Positions 43,931 to 53,157 of a stretch of 64,000 bases of DNA are shown in pieces. Position 1 is the stretch's first letter, and every line of letters begins with the position of its first letter. The stretch comes from Carnobacterium iners. GTDB taxonomy: Bacteria; Bacillota; Bacilli; Lactobacillales; Carnobacteriaceae. The position numbers and the translations under genes were made by a program. The stretch is from the NCBI RefSeq assembly GCF_900177385.1, contig NZ_FXBJ01000002.1:2360001-2424000 (forward strand), read 5' to 3'. The notes under the pieces are model-generated. The model did not search any database. It had not been told where the DNA came from and saw nothing but the letters and a program-made list of their open reading frames with translations.

Positions 43931-44734
43931 TTAAAAATTATTGCCAAAGGGTCGATCATCATTGATGACAATATTTTCAATTCTTTTTGCTGCTCCTGTT
44001 GTATCATCAATCTCGATAAAGCAACCAGATAACAATTTACGTCCTTCTTTAGGCACTTCAAATCGTGTTGGCATTTGAGTTAAAAAGCGATTGATAACTG
44101 CTTCACGTCGCATTCCTAATATCTCGTCATACGGACCTGTCATCCCTACATCGGTCAAGTAGGCTGTACCCGCTGGTAAAATACGGGCATCGTTTGTTTG
44201 TACATGGGTATGTGTGCCGACTACTGCAGAAACTCTGCCATCTAAGTACCATCCCATTGCTTGTTTTTCACTAGTCGTTTCAGCGTGAAAGTCAACAAAA
44301 ATCAAAGGAGTTCTTTGACTTGCTTCTTCGACTAGCTCATCTGCTTTTCTAAAGGGATCATCTACATCAGACATAAATACTCGACCAATTAGATTGATGA
44401 CAGCTAATTCTAATTGGTTTACTTTGATATAGGCAATACCATTTCCTGGTGTTCCTTCAGGATAATTAGCTGGACGAATCATTTTTTTTGCTTCGTCAAT
44501 AAATTCAAAAATTTCTCGATTGTCCCATGTGTGATTTCCCATTGTAACGATGTCTACTCCATCTTGAAGAAAACCTTTATAAATTTTTTCGGTAATACCT
44601 CTTCCAGCTGCTGCATTTTCACCATTTAAAATAGTTACTTGTGGCTTGTATTGTTGTTTTAATTTATGTAGCTGATCATGAACCATTTCTCGTCCCATAG
44701 ATCCTACAACATCTCCAATAAATAATAATCTCAT
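43931..44734 (-). CDS. ymdB: YmdB-type metallophosphoesterase
   Basis: 267 residues from the chosen start. Known members hydrolyse 2',3'-cyclic nucleotides and influence biofilm and RNA metabolism in Bacillus. Dimetal motifs: FIGDVVGSMGREMV, NGENAAAGRGI, MGNHTWDNREI and FHAETTSEKQAMG with THTHVQTNDA. I chose ATG 44734 since GAAGAGG precedes it and the protein then begins MRLLFIGDVVGS like relatives; the frame is open ten codons further. It lies directly downstream of rny, a conserved pairing. Confidence 0.94.
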   Translation of the reverse strand: MRLLFIGDVVGSMGREMVHDQLHKLKQQYKPQVTILNGENAAAGRGITEKIYKGFLQDGVDIVTMGNHTWDNREIFEFIDEAKKMIRPANYPEGTPGNGIAYIKVNQLELAVINLIGRVFMSDVDDPFRKADELVEEASQRTPLIFVDFHAETTSEKQAMGWYLDGRVSAVVGTHTHVQTNDARILPAGTAYLTDVGMTGPYDEILGMRREAVINRFLTQMPTRFEVPKEGRKLLSGCFIEIDDTTGAAKRIENIVINDDRPFGNNF

Positions 44735-44844
44735 GTCTATTGCCTCTTCTCTAGATAATTGCATTCAACCCATTTTAACAATAATCTGTAGTAAAGAAAA
44801 GCAACGAAATACTATCCTTAACCTTTCATTTATTTTTAATCATA

Positions 44845-44890
44845 AAAAGAGATACGAAACGAATAAAAATCACTCGTTACGTATCTTCTA
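44845..44890 (-). terminator. Terminator of rny
   Basis: AGATACG-ACGA/TCGT-CGTATCT stem with a small internal loop, ending in T5 on the minus strand; some U-tract on the plus strand too. Confidence 0.75.
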
Positions 44891-44911
44891 ATTTTTTTAT
44901 TTTAAAATTAA

Positions 44912-46471
44912 TTATTTTGCGTATTCGACTGCTCGTATTTCACGGATAACTGTTACTTTAATATGTCCTGGATAATCTAACTCATCCTCAATCATATTTC
45001 GAACATCGCGAGCTAAGCTAATCGCTTCTAAATCATCAACTGAATCTGGTTTGACCATGATTCTTATTTCACGTCCTGCTTGAATAGCATAGCTTTGTTC
45101 TACACCTTCAAAACTGTTAGAAATACTTTCTAACTTCTCTAGACGATGAATATAGTTTTCAAGTGACTCGCTTCTAGCTCCCGGTCTAGCAGCAGATAAA
45201 GCATCTGAAGCTGCAACTAAGACAGAAATAACTGAAGTGGCTTCCACATCCCCATGATGAGAGGCAATTGCATTAATCACTGTTTCATTTTCTTTATAAC
45301 GCATAGCAATTTCTGCACCGATTTCCACATGTGAACCTTCAACTTCGTGGTCTAATGCCTTTCCAATATCATGAAGCAATCCTGCACGTTTAGCTAACGT
45401 TACGTCTTCTCCTAATTCAGCAGCAAGCACTCCTGCTAGCTTAGCAACTTCAATCGAATGTTGCAAAACATTTTGTCCATAACTGGTCCTAAAGCGCAAA
45501 CGTCCTAGTATTTTTATAATATCAGGATGAATCGAATGTACTCCAACTTCAAATGTTGCTTGTTCACCAATTTCGCGGATTCGTTCGTCCATTTCTTTAC
45601 GTGATTTCTCGACCATTTCTTCAATGCGAGCAGGATGAATCCTACCATCTTGAATAAGTTTTTCGAGTGTCATACGGGCAATTTCACGACGAATTGGATC
45701 AAATCCACTTAAAATAACTGCTTCTGGTGTATCATCAATAATTAAATCAATCCCAGTTAATGTTTCAAGAGCACGTATATTACGGCCCTCACGGCCAATA
45801 ATACGGCCTTTCATCTCATCATTTGGTAAAGAAACGACAGAAACTGTAGATTCAGAAACTTGGTCTGCAGCACTTCTTTGAATAGCTAAAGCAATCAAAT
45901 CACGTGCGCGACGATCTCCTTCTTCTTTTGCTTTCTCTTCAGAATGTTTCACCATGACCGCAAGTTCATGAGATAATTGTTCTTCTGTTTCTTCTATAAT
46001 AATATGTTTAGCATCTTCTCGTGAAAGAGCGGCTACATTTTCTAGTACTATTTCTTGTTGTTCAACTATTTTTCTTGCTTGATTCTCCAAATCGTCCAAT
46101 AATTGTTGTTTTAAAACTAATTTTTCTTCTTTTGCTTCAAGTGTCCGTTCACGTTTTTCTAAGCTATCATTTTTACGGTCAATATTATCTTCACGTTGCA
46201 CTAACCGATTTTCTTGTCTTAGAATCTCATTTCTTCTTTCTTTCAGCTCAGTTTCAATTTCAGTTCTATATTTGTAGTTTTCATCCCTCGCTTCTAACAT
46301 CGCTTCCTTTTTCATGGTTTCTGCTTCTCTTTGCGCTTCATCCAATATTCCAGTTGCAGTGTTTCTAGCACCAACCAATTCTTTTTCATGTTTTGATTTT
46401 CGGATGGCATATCCTACAAAAATACCAACAATTAAAGTAACGATAGCGAAGGCTATACTGTTAAAATTCAT
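44912..46471 (-). CDS. rny: Ribonuclease Y
   Basis: 519-residue membrane-anchored endoribonuclease that starts mRNA decay. N-terminal membrane segment (about 3-22), long charged coiled coil (about 30-200), KH domain ([27 protein letters not shown]), then an HD domain with [30 protein letters not shown] and [11 protein letters not shown]. The GGAGG site is 7 bases upstream of the ATG. A consensus promoter lies 125 bases upstream. Confidence 0.97.
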   Translation of the reverse strand: MNFNSIAFAIVTLIVGIFVGYAIRKSKHEKELVGARNTATGILDEAQREAETMKKEAMLEARDENYKYRTEIETELKERRNEILRQENRLVQREDNIDRKNDSLEKRERTLEAKEEKLVLKQQLLDDLENQARKIVEQQEIVLENVAALSREDAKHIIIEETEEQLSHELAVMVKHSEEKAKEEGDRRARDLIALAIQRSAADQVSESTVSVVSLPNDEMKGRIIGREGRNIRALETLTGIDLIIDDTPEAVILSGFDPIRREIARMTLEKLIQDGRIHPARIEEMVEKSRKEMDERIREIGEQATFEVGVHSIHPDIIKILGRLRFRTSYGQNVLQHSIEVAKLAGVLAAELGEDVTLAKRAGLLHDIGKALDHEVEGSHVEIGAEIAMRYKENETVINAIASHHGDVEATSVISVLVAASDALSAARPGARSESLENYIHRLEKLESISNSFEGVEQSYAIQAGREIRIMVKPDSVDDLEAISLARDVRNMIEDELDYPGHIKVTVIREIRAVEYAK

Positions 46472-46601
46472 TCTTCCACCTCCGTATCTTATTTAATTTA
46501 TTTTTTCCTGTTTATTAACTATTGATTATCTGGTAGTACTTTGTTCTTTTCCACCAATAAAAACCTACCTATTATCTAAAGATAAAATAAAGGATACCTT
46601 A

Positions 46602-46630
46602 ATTTTAATTGTCTACACTGGACATGTCAA
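46602..46630 (-). promoter_or_regulatory. rny promoter
   Basis: Consensus TTGACA (46625-46630), a 17-base spacer and TAAAAT (46602-46607) on the minus strand. Confidence 0.85.
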
Positions 46631-46725
46631 CTGAATAATAACTTTTAGGGCTGATTACCTTGTTTTTGTCTATAAAATAAGACCAATATCTTCTTTAGTC
46701 TTTATTTCCAGCCTCTTTTTCTTTC

Positions 46726-46767
46726 AAAAAAAGAAGCTAAACGGATATAATCCAATTTAGCTTCTTT
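46726..46767 (-). terminator. Terminator of recA
   Basis: Perfect 12-bp stem AAAGAAGCTAAA/TTTAGCTTCTTT with a 14-base loop and T7 on the minus strand. Confidence 0.92.
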
Positions 46768-46795
46768 AAATAGTTCAAAAAATAGTTCAAAAAAT

Positions 46796-47884
46796 TTATT
46801 TTTCTTCCGTTAAAGATGACTTACCTTTTTTTTCTAGAGTTGCATCAGGTTTCTTTTTTTCAGTTTTTTCAACTTTCTCAGTTTCTTCTGGTGCATCACC
46901 TATACCATAAGCTGCACGTACTTTTTTCTCAATTTCGACTCTTAGTTCCGGATGGTCTAAGAAATAACGTTTTGCATTTTCGCGCCCTTGTCCGATTCTT
47001 TCGCCTTCATAAGAATACCAAGCTCCTGCTTTATCGATAATGTCTTTTTCTGACCCCATGTCTACAAGTTCGCCAACTTGAGAAATTCCTTCTCCGTACA
47101 TAATATCAACTTCTGCTACTCTAAATGGTGGGGCTACTTTATTTTTTACTACTTTTATTTTTGTTCTATTTCCCACAATATCCGTACCTTGTTTAATTTG
47201 TTCTGCACGTCTGACTTCTAAGCGAATCGTTGCATAAAATTTAAGAGCACGGCCACCTGGTGTTATTTCAGGATTACCAAACATCACTCCTACTTTTTCA
47301 CGAATCTGATTGATGAATAAAGCAATTGTTTTTGTTTTATTAATTGAACCAGATAATTTACGCAGAGCTTGAGACATCAAACGAGCTTGTAAACCAACAT
47401 GACTGTCTCCCATTTCGCCTTCGATTTCTGCACGAGGAACTAATGCAGCCACTGAATCAATGACAACAATATCAACAGCACCACTTGAAACTAATGCATC
47501 GGCAATCTCTAATCCTTGTTCGCCTGTATCAGGTTGTGACAAGAGCAACTCATCAATATCTACTCCTAATGCTGCTGCATATTTAGGATCTAATGCATTT
47601 TCAGCATCAATAAACGCAGCTATTCCACCTTGTTTTTGGACTTCTGCTACTGCATGCAAGGCAACTGTTGTTTTACCAGAACTTTCTGGTCCGTATACTT
47701 CTATGATTCTTCCTCTTGGAAAGCCACCTACCCCCAATGCTACATCTAATGCTAATGAACCACTTGGAATAGTTGAAATACGAGTATCAACTTTTTCTCC
47801 TAATTTCATGACTGAACCTTTACCGAAGTTTTTTTCAATTTTTTTCAAAGCTAGCTCTAGCGCTTGCTTACGATCTTCTGCCAT
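46796..47884 (-). CDS. recA: Recombinase RecA
   Basis: 362-residue strand-exchange protein and SOS co-protease. It has Walker [11 protein letters not shown] (about 66-75), Walker [12 protein letters not shown], loop 1 [10 protein letters not shown], loop 2 [27 protein letters not shown] and a C-terminal acidic/lysine-rich tail. Downstream of cinA as in most Firmicutes, but with its own promoter and a LexA-like box between the genes. The GGGGG site precedes the ATG. Confidence 0.98.
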   Translation of the reverse strand: MAEDRKQALELALKKIEKNFGKGSVMKLGEKVDTRISTIPSGSLALDVALGVGGFPRGRIIEVYGPESSGKTTVALHAVAEVQKQGGIAAFIDAENALDPKYAAALGVDIDELLLSQPDTGEQGLEIADALVSSGAVDIVVIDSVAALVPRAEIEGEMGDSHVGLQARLMSQALRKLSGSINKTKTIALFINQIREKVGVMFGNPEITPGGRALKFYATIRLEVRRAEQIKQGTDIVGNRTKIKVVKNKVAPPFRVAEVDIMYGEGISQVGELVDMGSEKDIIDKAGAWYSYEGERIGQGRENAKRYFLDHPELRVEIEKKVRAAYGIGDAPEETEKVEKTEKKKPDATLEKKGKSSLTEEK

Positions 47885-47965
47885 TTTATGTCCCCCTAAA
47901 TTATCTATTCATTGCCCTTTTATTTATCTAATTAGTTTTTATTTTTTATCAGTCTCACAACATCT

Positions 47966-47994
47966 ATCATACTTTCTTTTTTTATAAAATGCAA
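47966..47994 (-). promoter_or_regulatory. recA promoter
   Basis: TTGCAT (47989-47994), a 17-base spacer and TATGAT (47966-47971) on the minus strand, about 80 bases before the recA start. Confidence 0.8.
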
Positions 47995-48002
47995 GAAAAA
48001 AG

Positions 48003-48016
48003 CGAACAAACATTCG
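48003..48016 (-). promoter_or_regulatory. Putative LexA box upstream of recA
   Basis: CGAAT-GTTT-GTTCG on the minus strand, one mismatch from CGAAC-n4-GTTCG, 9 bases upstream of the recA -35. Fits SOS control. Confidence 0.75.
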
Positions 48017-48042
48017 GTACGTTTTTGACTCTGTTTTTTAAA

Positions 48043-49284
48043 CTAGTCTAGTAAGTCTCTATAAATTAAGTGTAGCCCTGACAAAACTGAGAGTTCCCTA
48101 TTCTTATTTCTATCACCTTCGAAATTGAAACATTTTGCATACGTTTCTTTGTTTTTCACTGCTATACCTATCCAAACTGTGCCCGGTTTTTTATTTTCTA
48201 GTTCTAACGGACCAGCTACGCCTGTAAATGAGATTCCTATATCCGAATTGAATAATTGTCTAACATTCTCTGCCATTTTAATAGCACATTGACTACTAAC
48301 AACTCCAAATTGATCTATTATTTTACGGTCAACATTAAGCTGCTCTTCTTTTATACGATTGCTGTAAGTAACTAGCCCACCTTCAAAAAATTCTGAAGCG
48401 CCAGATGTACTTGTCAGCATACTTTGAAAAGCCCCGCCTGTTAAACTTTCAGCTGCTGAGAGCGTTAATTTTTTCTCTTTTATTAATTTGCTAACCACTT
48501 CAACTAAGCTATTGTCGTCACCATAGCCGTATATATAGTCTCCGGCACGTTCTCTTATGATAGCTTCTAGATTGTCCAACTTTTTTTCACACTCTGTATT
48601 AGAGCTGCCATTTGCTGTTAGACGCAAGCTAACTTCATATTTACCTGTATAAGAAGCAAGTGTTGGATTTAGTTGATTTTCAATTAAATCATCTATTAAG
48701 GTGACTAGACGTGACTCTCCTATTCCATAAAAGCGTAAAACTCTTGATAATAAAACGGTCTCTTTTGATGTTTGTTTTAACAATAGAGGTTTTACTTCTT
48801 GTTCAAACATCTTCTCCAGTTCATGTGGGGGACCCGGTAACAGTAAAAAAGACTGATTTTCTAAGTTTAAAAACATCCCTACTGCTAACCCATTATTATT
48901 TTTCAAAACAACTGATCCTTCTATTATTAATGCTTGAAGTTGATTATTTTCCGTCATTGGGTGTTTTCTTTGTTTATGGAATAGGCGTATTTTTTTCATT
49001 GCCGCTTCATCTATCACTAACTCTTTGCCAAGATGTTCTGCTACTACTTGTTTCGTTACATCATCTTTTGTTGGGCCCAATCCACCAGTTAAAATTACTA
49101 ACTCACTTCTCTTTTCAGCAAGCTCTATCGCCTCTTTTAATCTTTTAGGGTTATCTCCTACAACAGATTGGTGATAGACTTCTATCCCTAATGTTGCTAA
49201 TTCTTTAGACAAGAAAGTCGCATTCGTATTGACTACCTGCCCTAATAATAATTCTGTTCCAATTGCAATTATTTCAGCATTCAT
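48043..49284 (-). CDS. cinA: CinA: nicotinamide mononucleotide deamidase / competence-damage protein
   Basis: 413 residues from the chosen start. The N-terminal molybdopterin-binding-like COG1058 domain (MNAEIIAIGTELLLGQ, VILTGGLGPTKDDVTK, LLLPGPPHELEKMF) is followed by a C-terminal PncC-type amidase domain (TLSAAESLTGGAFQSMLTSTSGASEFFEGGLVTYSN, ISFTGVAGP). It is involved in NAD salvage and, in competent streptococci, recruited with RecA. I chose ATG 49284 because GAGGAG lies directly upstream; the frame is open to 49326. It precedes recA. Confidence 0.95.
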   Translation of the reverse strand: MNAEIIAIGTELLLGQVVNTNATFLSKELATLGIEVYHQSVVGDNPKRLKEAIELAEKRSELVILTGGLGPTKDDVTKQVVAEHLGKELVIDEAAMKKIRLFHKQRKHPMTENNQLQALIIEGSVVLKNNNGLAVGMFLNLENQSFLLLPGPPHELEKMFEQEVKPLLLKQTSKETVLLSRVLRFYGIGESRLVTLIDDLIENQLNPTLASYTGKYEVSLRLTANGSSNTECEKKLDNLEAIIRERAGDYIYGYGDDNSLVEVVSKLIKEKKLTLSAAESLTGGAFQSMLTSTSGASEFFEGGLVTYSNRIKEEQLNVDRKIIDQFGVVSSQCAIKMAENVRQLFNSDIGISFTGVAGPLELENKKPGTVWIGIAVKNKETYAKCFNFEGDRNKNRELSVLSGLHLIYRDLLD

Positions 49285-49367
49285 TAAATTCTCCTCACTT
49301 ATAGTTAATATACGTTTCTCAATCACATTTTATTTTTATCTTAGATAATAACTTGTTACCTAAGAAA

Positions 49368-49391
49368 AGGCTGGAACAATTGTCCCAGCCT
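49368..49391. terminator. Palindromic terminator between pgsA and cinA
   Basis: A 24-base near-palindrome (AGGCTGG-ACA/TGT-CCAGCCT with one mismatch). T4 follows on the minus strand after pgsA, and a T-rich stretch follows on the plus strand. Same GGCTGGAACA core as the hairpin at 234. Confidence 0.6.
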
Positions 49392-49443
49392 ATTTTGTCT
49401 ATATTCTCCTAGTTTTACGTTAAATCCAGGCGTTAAATTCAGG

Positions 49444-50025
49444 TTACATTGACCCTTTAAAAACAATTTTATTTTTCACGAAATAATCAATTCCTGAATA
49501 AATAGTAAAGAATAAACAGATATACAACATGATATCAGCTAAAGGGATACCTAAGCCTTCAAAAGGTAAGTTGTCTACTAGCAATAGTATGATAGCAATC
49601 ATTTGAGTCATCGTCTTAATTTTACCTGGCCACGCTGCGGCCAAAACTGTCCCACCTTGTTCAACTAGTAATAGGCGTAATCCTGTTACGGCTAGTTCTC
49701 TACAAACGATAATCGCTACAATCCATGAAGAAGCTAGACCTTGTTCAACTAGAATAATTAAAGCAGTCATTACCAACATCTTATCAGCTAATGGATCGGC
49801 AAATTTACCGAAATTAGTCACTAAACCTCTTGAACGAGCAATTTTGCCATCAAGCCAGTCCGTTATACTAGCAACTGCAAAGATAATCGCTGCTATCAGT
49901 TGTGTTATTTCAATAGCTGATCCCCATAATTGAAAGACTCCCCAATTTAAAGGAGCTAAAGCAATAATAACAAAAATTGGTATCATAAAAATACGGACAA
50001 CCGTCAGTTTATTGGGTAAATTCAA
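49444..50025 (-). CDS. pgsA: CDP-diacylglycerol--glycerol-3-phosphate 3-phosphatidyltransferase
   Basis: 193-residue integral membrane enzyme for phosphatidylglycerol-phosphate synthesis. The CDP-alcohol phosphotransferase motif D-G-x2-A-R-x8-G-x3-D-x3-D is complete (DWLDGKIARSRGLVTNFGKFADPLADK split over residues about 60-87). It has four or more hydrophobic segments. The position after rodZ is conserved in Firmicutes. Confidence 0.96.
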   Translation of the reverse strand: MNLPNKLTVVRIFMIPIFVIIALAPLNWGVFQLWGSAIEITQLIAAIIFAVASITDWLDGKIARSRGLVTNFGKFADPLADKMLVMTALIILVEQGLASSWIVAIIVCRELAVTGLRLLLVEQGGTVLAAAWPGKIKTMTQMIAIILLLVDNLPFEGLGIPLADIMLYICLFFTIYSGIDYFVKNKIVFKGSM

Positions 50026-50111
50026 ATTATCGCCTTCTTCCTTTTGATTTCTATTTGAATTAAGACAATGAGAAAAATCTAATAAAAGAAATTTCTTATT
50101 GTCTTTTTATC

Positions 50112-50978
50112 TTATTCTTCTTTATTAAATTGAAATTCAATCTTTTGTGTAACTGCCTCAGCTGCTTCAGGGGCGAATTCTACATTCTTATCGTTTAACT
50201 TAATAGATGTGAACTTAGAATTCCCCACCACTAATTCAACTTGTTTTACATCTTCGGAAACGGGAGCTTTTAACGAATTTCCACTAGATAATAAAGCTTG
50301 TTCAACCATCACGCCATCAATCTCTATACTTACCCAACTGTCTCCACCTTCAGCAAGCAAATTAATTTCGCTTACTCCAGATATCCCAGTTACAGCAAAG
50401 ATTGTTTGAGAACCTGTAGATGAGACGACAGAGACTGATTGTTTTGGTTCTTCTTTTTTAGCGACGGAAGATTCTAATTTCCCCGATTCCTTATTTTCGG
50501 TCAGACTTGATTCAGAACTTGAAACGACTACCGTTTCTGAATTTTTTGTAATCATATCTTCTTTAACTACTTGATTCGTCTTAATAAACGCAAGATAAAT
50601 AGCCGTTACGATTACGATAACTATAACCAAAATAAATAAGCTTGGTAAATAGTCTTTTATTTTTTCAAATAGATTGTTTCCTGACTTATTACCCGATCGT
50701 GTCTGATTTGCGGATGCTTGTTCTACATACTCAGTATCATGCGTATGTGGAACACTATCTGTATAATCTGCTAATAACTGTTCTCCATCAAGTCCGACTG
50801 TGTCAGCATACTGCTTAATAAAAGCTCGTGCATAAAATTTGCCTGGCATTACATCGTAGTTATTTTCTTCGATTGCAATTAGGTAACGTTTTTGTATTTT
50901 TGTCATTTGTTGTAAGTCATCTAAAGTATAACCCTTAGCTTTTCTGGCTTCTTTTAATTTTTCGCCAATTTCATTCAT
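50112..50978 (-). CDS. rodZ: RodZ-like cytoskeleton protein (YmfM)
   Basis: 288 residues: N-terminal Xre-type helix-turn-helix (about 1-75, KLKEARKAKGYTLDDLQQMTKIQKRYLIAIEENNYDVMPGKFYARAF), cytoplasmic linker, single membrane segment (about 113-132), Ser/Glu-rich extracytoplasmic linker and a C-terminal DUF4115 beta domain. It links MreB or the cell-wall elongation machinery to the membrane. An extended -10 promoter (51038) separates it from the ymf peptidase genes. Confidence 0.93.
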   Translation of the reverse strand: MNEIGEKLKEARKAKGYTLDDLQQMTKIQKRYLIAIEENNYDVMPGKFYARAFIKQYADTVGLDGEQLLADYTDSVPHTHDTEYVEQASANQTRSGNKSGNNLFEKIKDYLPSLFILVIVIVIVTAIYLAFIKTNQVVKEDMITKNSETVVVSSSESSLTENKESGKLESSVAKKEEPKQSVSVVSSTGSQTIFAVTGISGVSEINLLAEGGDSWVSIEIDGVMVEQALLSSGNSLKAPVSEDVKQVELVVGNSKFTSIKLNDKNVEFAPEAAEAVTQKIEFQFNKEE

Positions 50979-51037
50979 TCTATTTTCACCTACCAGTTCT
51001 CTTGTCTAGAGAGCATAAAAAGCTCATAACACTTCTC

Positions 51038-51046
51038 ATTATAACA
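51038..51046 (-). promoter_or_regulatory. Extended -10 promoter of rodZ
   Basis: TGT-TATAAT on the minus strand, about 60 bases upstream of the rodZ start; -35 not convincing. Confidence 0.5.
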
Positions 51047-51133
51047 CAACAAAAGATTGAGAAACATCTCTTTTTGGTGATAGTCAAGAATAATTTTAAT
51101 TTTATTGCTCTTTATTTTTACGACCTCATTTTT

Positions 51134-51859
51134 TCACCTCAGCCACCCACCGCTAACGACAATAGATTGACCTGTTAGATAAGCACTCCTAGGATCTAAT
51201 AGCTGGTGAACCCAAAAACTAATCTCTGAAATACAGCCCATACGTCCAACTGGTATTTCTTCTTTAAGTTTAGCCAACTCCAATACACTAAATCCTGCAT
51301 TCATCTTCGTTTCGATTGCACCAGGTGAGATTGCATTGACCGTTATTCCTTGGCTAGCTACTTCTTTACTGTAGGCTTTTACGAAGGAAAGTTGCGCCCC
51401 TTTTGTTGTGCTATAGATGACTTCCATTGGGCTACCTGATTCTCCATAAATAGAGCTAATAAAAACAATCCTACCTGAACCAGAATAAGCTAACTTCGTT
51501 TGGAGTTTTTGCAGCAATAATAGAGGTGTTTTAACGTGAACTGCCCACATATCATCCATTGTTTTAGATGTCACTTCTGTTAGCAGTTGAAAGGTTGTAA
51601 AACCACTTGAAAAAATAACCGCATCTAATTGGAATATATTTTTAACAAACTTTTCAATTCCTAATTCATCGGTCATATCCAGTTTAATTCCGAAAAAAAT
51701 TTGTTTAGGATAGGATAATTGATAGTTTCGAAGCTGTCTTTCAATACTCTTATCATCTGTATGATAGTGCAAATATAAAGACCAACCATTTGTAGCTAAT
51801 TCTTGTGCGATTCCTGAACCAATATCACCGCTGGCTCCCATAATCAGAGCTGATTTCAT
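51134..51859 (-). CDS. ymfI: YmfI: SDR-family EF-P 5-aminopentanone reductase
   Basis: 241-residue short-chain dehydrogenase: NAD(P)-binding ALIMGASGDIGSGIAQ, catalytic serine in RIVFISSIYGES, Tyr-x3-Lys in VIYSTTKGAQLS, and a C-terminal GGWLR end like FabG relatives. In Bacillus, YmfI reduces the 5-aminopentanone on EF-P Lys32 to the 5-aminopentanol form; the same role is inferred here from synteny with ymfF-ymfH and rodZ. Its start overlaps the ymfH stop by 4 bases. Confidence 0.88.
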   Translation of the reverse strand: MKSALIMGASGDIGSGIAQELATNGWSLYLHYHTDDKSIERQLRNYQLSYPKQIFFGIKLDMTDELGIEKFVKNIFQLDAVIFSSGFTTFQLLTEVTSKTMDDMWAVHVKTPLLLLQKLQTKLAYSGSGRIVFISSIYGESGSPMEVIYSTTKGAQLSFVKAYSKEVASQGITVNAISPGAIETKMNAGFSVLELAKLKEEIPVGRMGCISEISFWVHQLLDPRSAYLTGQSIVVSGGWLR

Positions 51860-53157
51860 GCCTTTTCGTCTCCTTTAGGTAAGATATGAAAGACACTCAT
51901 GTGACTTTCTTGCATAAATTCTTCAGCAATCTTTTTTATTTGATTTAATGTGATGGCCTCAATGATTGGAACTAAGTCAAATAATGTCGTTTCCCCATAA
52001 TTTTGTTGGCTATATTGGTTTGCAATATATTCTAAAGAATTAAGAGATTGCAAGACTTGACCAATCATTCTTTTCTTAATCAGGACTAGGTGTTCTCGAT
52101 TTAATTCTGGACTCATTTTTGCAGTTAATAAAATTTCTTTTATAGCTGTACTAAACATTTCCGGATCTTTAGTGTCCCCTGCGATATCAGCAAAATAAAA
52201 AGTACGTTCTAAACTAAAATCATGCGAAAAGCTATCATCAATAACACCTGAATCATACAATCTCAAATAGTTATCAGAGGTCGGTCCTACTAATAAAGCT
52301 AGTAGTAAGTCCATCGTTATTTTATAAATCAAAGCCTTTTTTCCCTCTGGAACTTGTCCAACACCTTTGATACCTATGATACTTTTTGGTCTTTTAACCG
52401 TCATTCTTATTGAATCAAAAGGGTTAATATCCGCAATTTTTTCTTCAGGGAAATAACGTTCAATTTCAGTTACTTCAGAAAAACTTTTTTTTGCTTGATT
52501 CGATTTAATTAATGCCATCATTTCTTCTGGGTCCATTTTACCTACAACAAACAGATTCATATTACTTGGATGATAAAAAGTGTTATAGCTTTCATATAAT
52601 AACTCAGCTGTTATGTCTGTAATGCTATCAACAGTTCCTGCAATATCAATATGCACAGGATGCTTAGGGTAGAGATTGCCTAATATTCCGAAAAACAAAC
52701 GCCAATCTGGTTCATCTTCGTACATCTGAATTTCTTGAGCAATAATACCTTTTTCTTTATCGACTGTTTCTTTTGTAAAATACGGTTCTTGTACAAAATT
52801 TAATAATGTTTCAATATTCTCTTTTATGTTAGTTGTACTTGAAAACAAGTAACTAGTCTGAGTAAAACTTGTAAATGCATTGGCTGAAGCTCCCAGTTTC
52901 CCAAATACGTTAAAAACATCTCCATCCTTTTTTTCAAACATTTTATGCTCTAAAAAATGTGCAATGCCATCTGGAACACGAGTTAACTGATTGCCTTTAC
53001 GAGGTACGAATTGATTGTCTATTGAACCATATTTAGTAGTAAACAATCCGTATGTTTTATGAAACTCATTTTTAGGTAATAAGGTAACAGATAATCCATT
53101 TAATAATATTTCGGTGTAAGTTGTTTCATTTAATTGATCATAGTGTTTTTTATCCAT
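51856..53157 (-). CDS. ymfH: YmfH: M16-family zinc peptidase
   Basis: 433 residues with the inverted zinc motif H-x2-E-H in HFLEHKMFEK plus a downstream ENIETLLNFVQEPYF helix; it is predicted to be the catalytic half of a heterodimer with YmfF. Substrate is unknown in this group; M16 peptidases cut small peptides. It overlaps ymfF by 1 base and ymfI by 4, so the three are translationally coupled. Confidence 0.9.
   Translation of the reverse strand: MDKKHYDQLNETTYTEILLNGLSVTLLPKNEFHKTYGLFTTKYGSIDNQFVPRKGNQLTRVPDGIAHFLEHKMFEKKDGDVFNVFGKLGASANAFTSFTQTSYLFSSTTNIKENIETLLNFVQEPYFTKETVDKEKGIIAQEIQMYEDEPDWRLFFGILGNLYPKHPVHIDIAGTVDSITDITAELLYESYNTFYHPSNMNLFVVGKMDPEEMMALIKSNQAKKSFSEVTEIERYFPEEKIADINPFDSIRMTVKRPKSIIGIKGVGQVPEGKKALIYKITMDLLLALLVGPTSDNYLRLYDSGVIDDSFSHDFSLERTFYFADIAGDTKDPEMFSTAIKEILLTAKMSPELNREHLVLIKKRMIGQVLQSLNSLEYIANQYSQQNYGETTLFDLVPIIEAITLNQIKKIAEEFMQESHMSVFHILPKGDEKA

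Larger units (their letters stand above)
46472..46795. other. 324-base gap between recA and rny
   Basis: Holds the recA terminator (46726-46767) and the rny promoter (46602-46630), leaving an rny leader of about 125 bases without an obvious hairpin. No gene seen. Confidence 0.65.

Noticed and set aside
48711-49148. Long plus-strand open frame opposite cinA (145 codons)
   Set aside because: Antisense shadow with leucine/serine-rich composition and no ribosome binding site; cinA on the other strand is complete.
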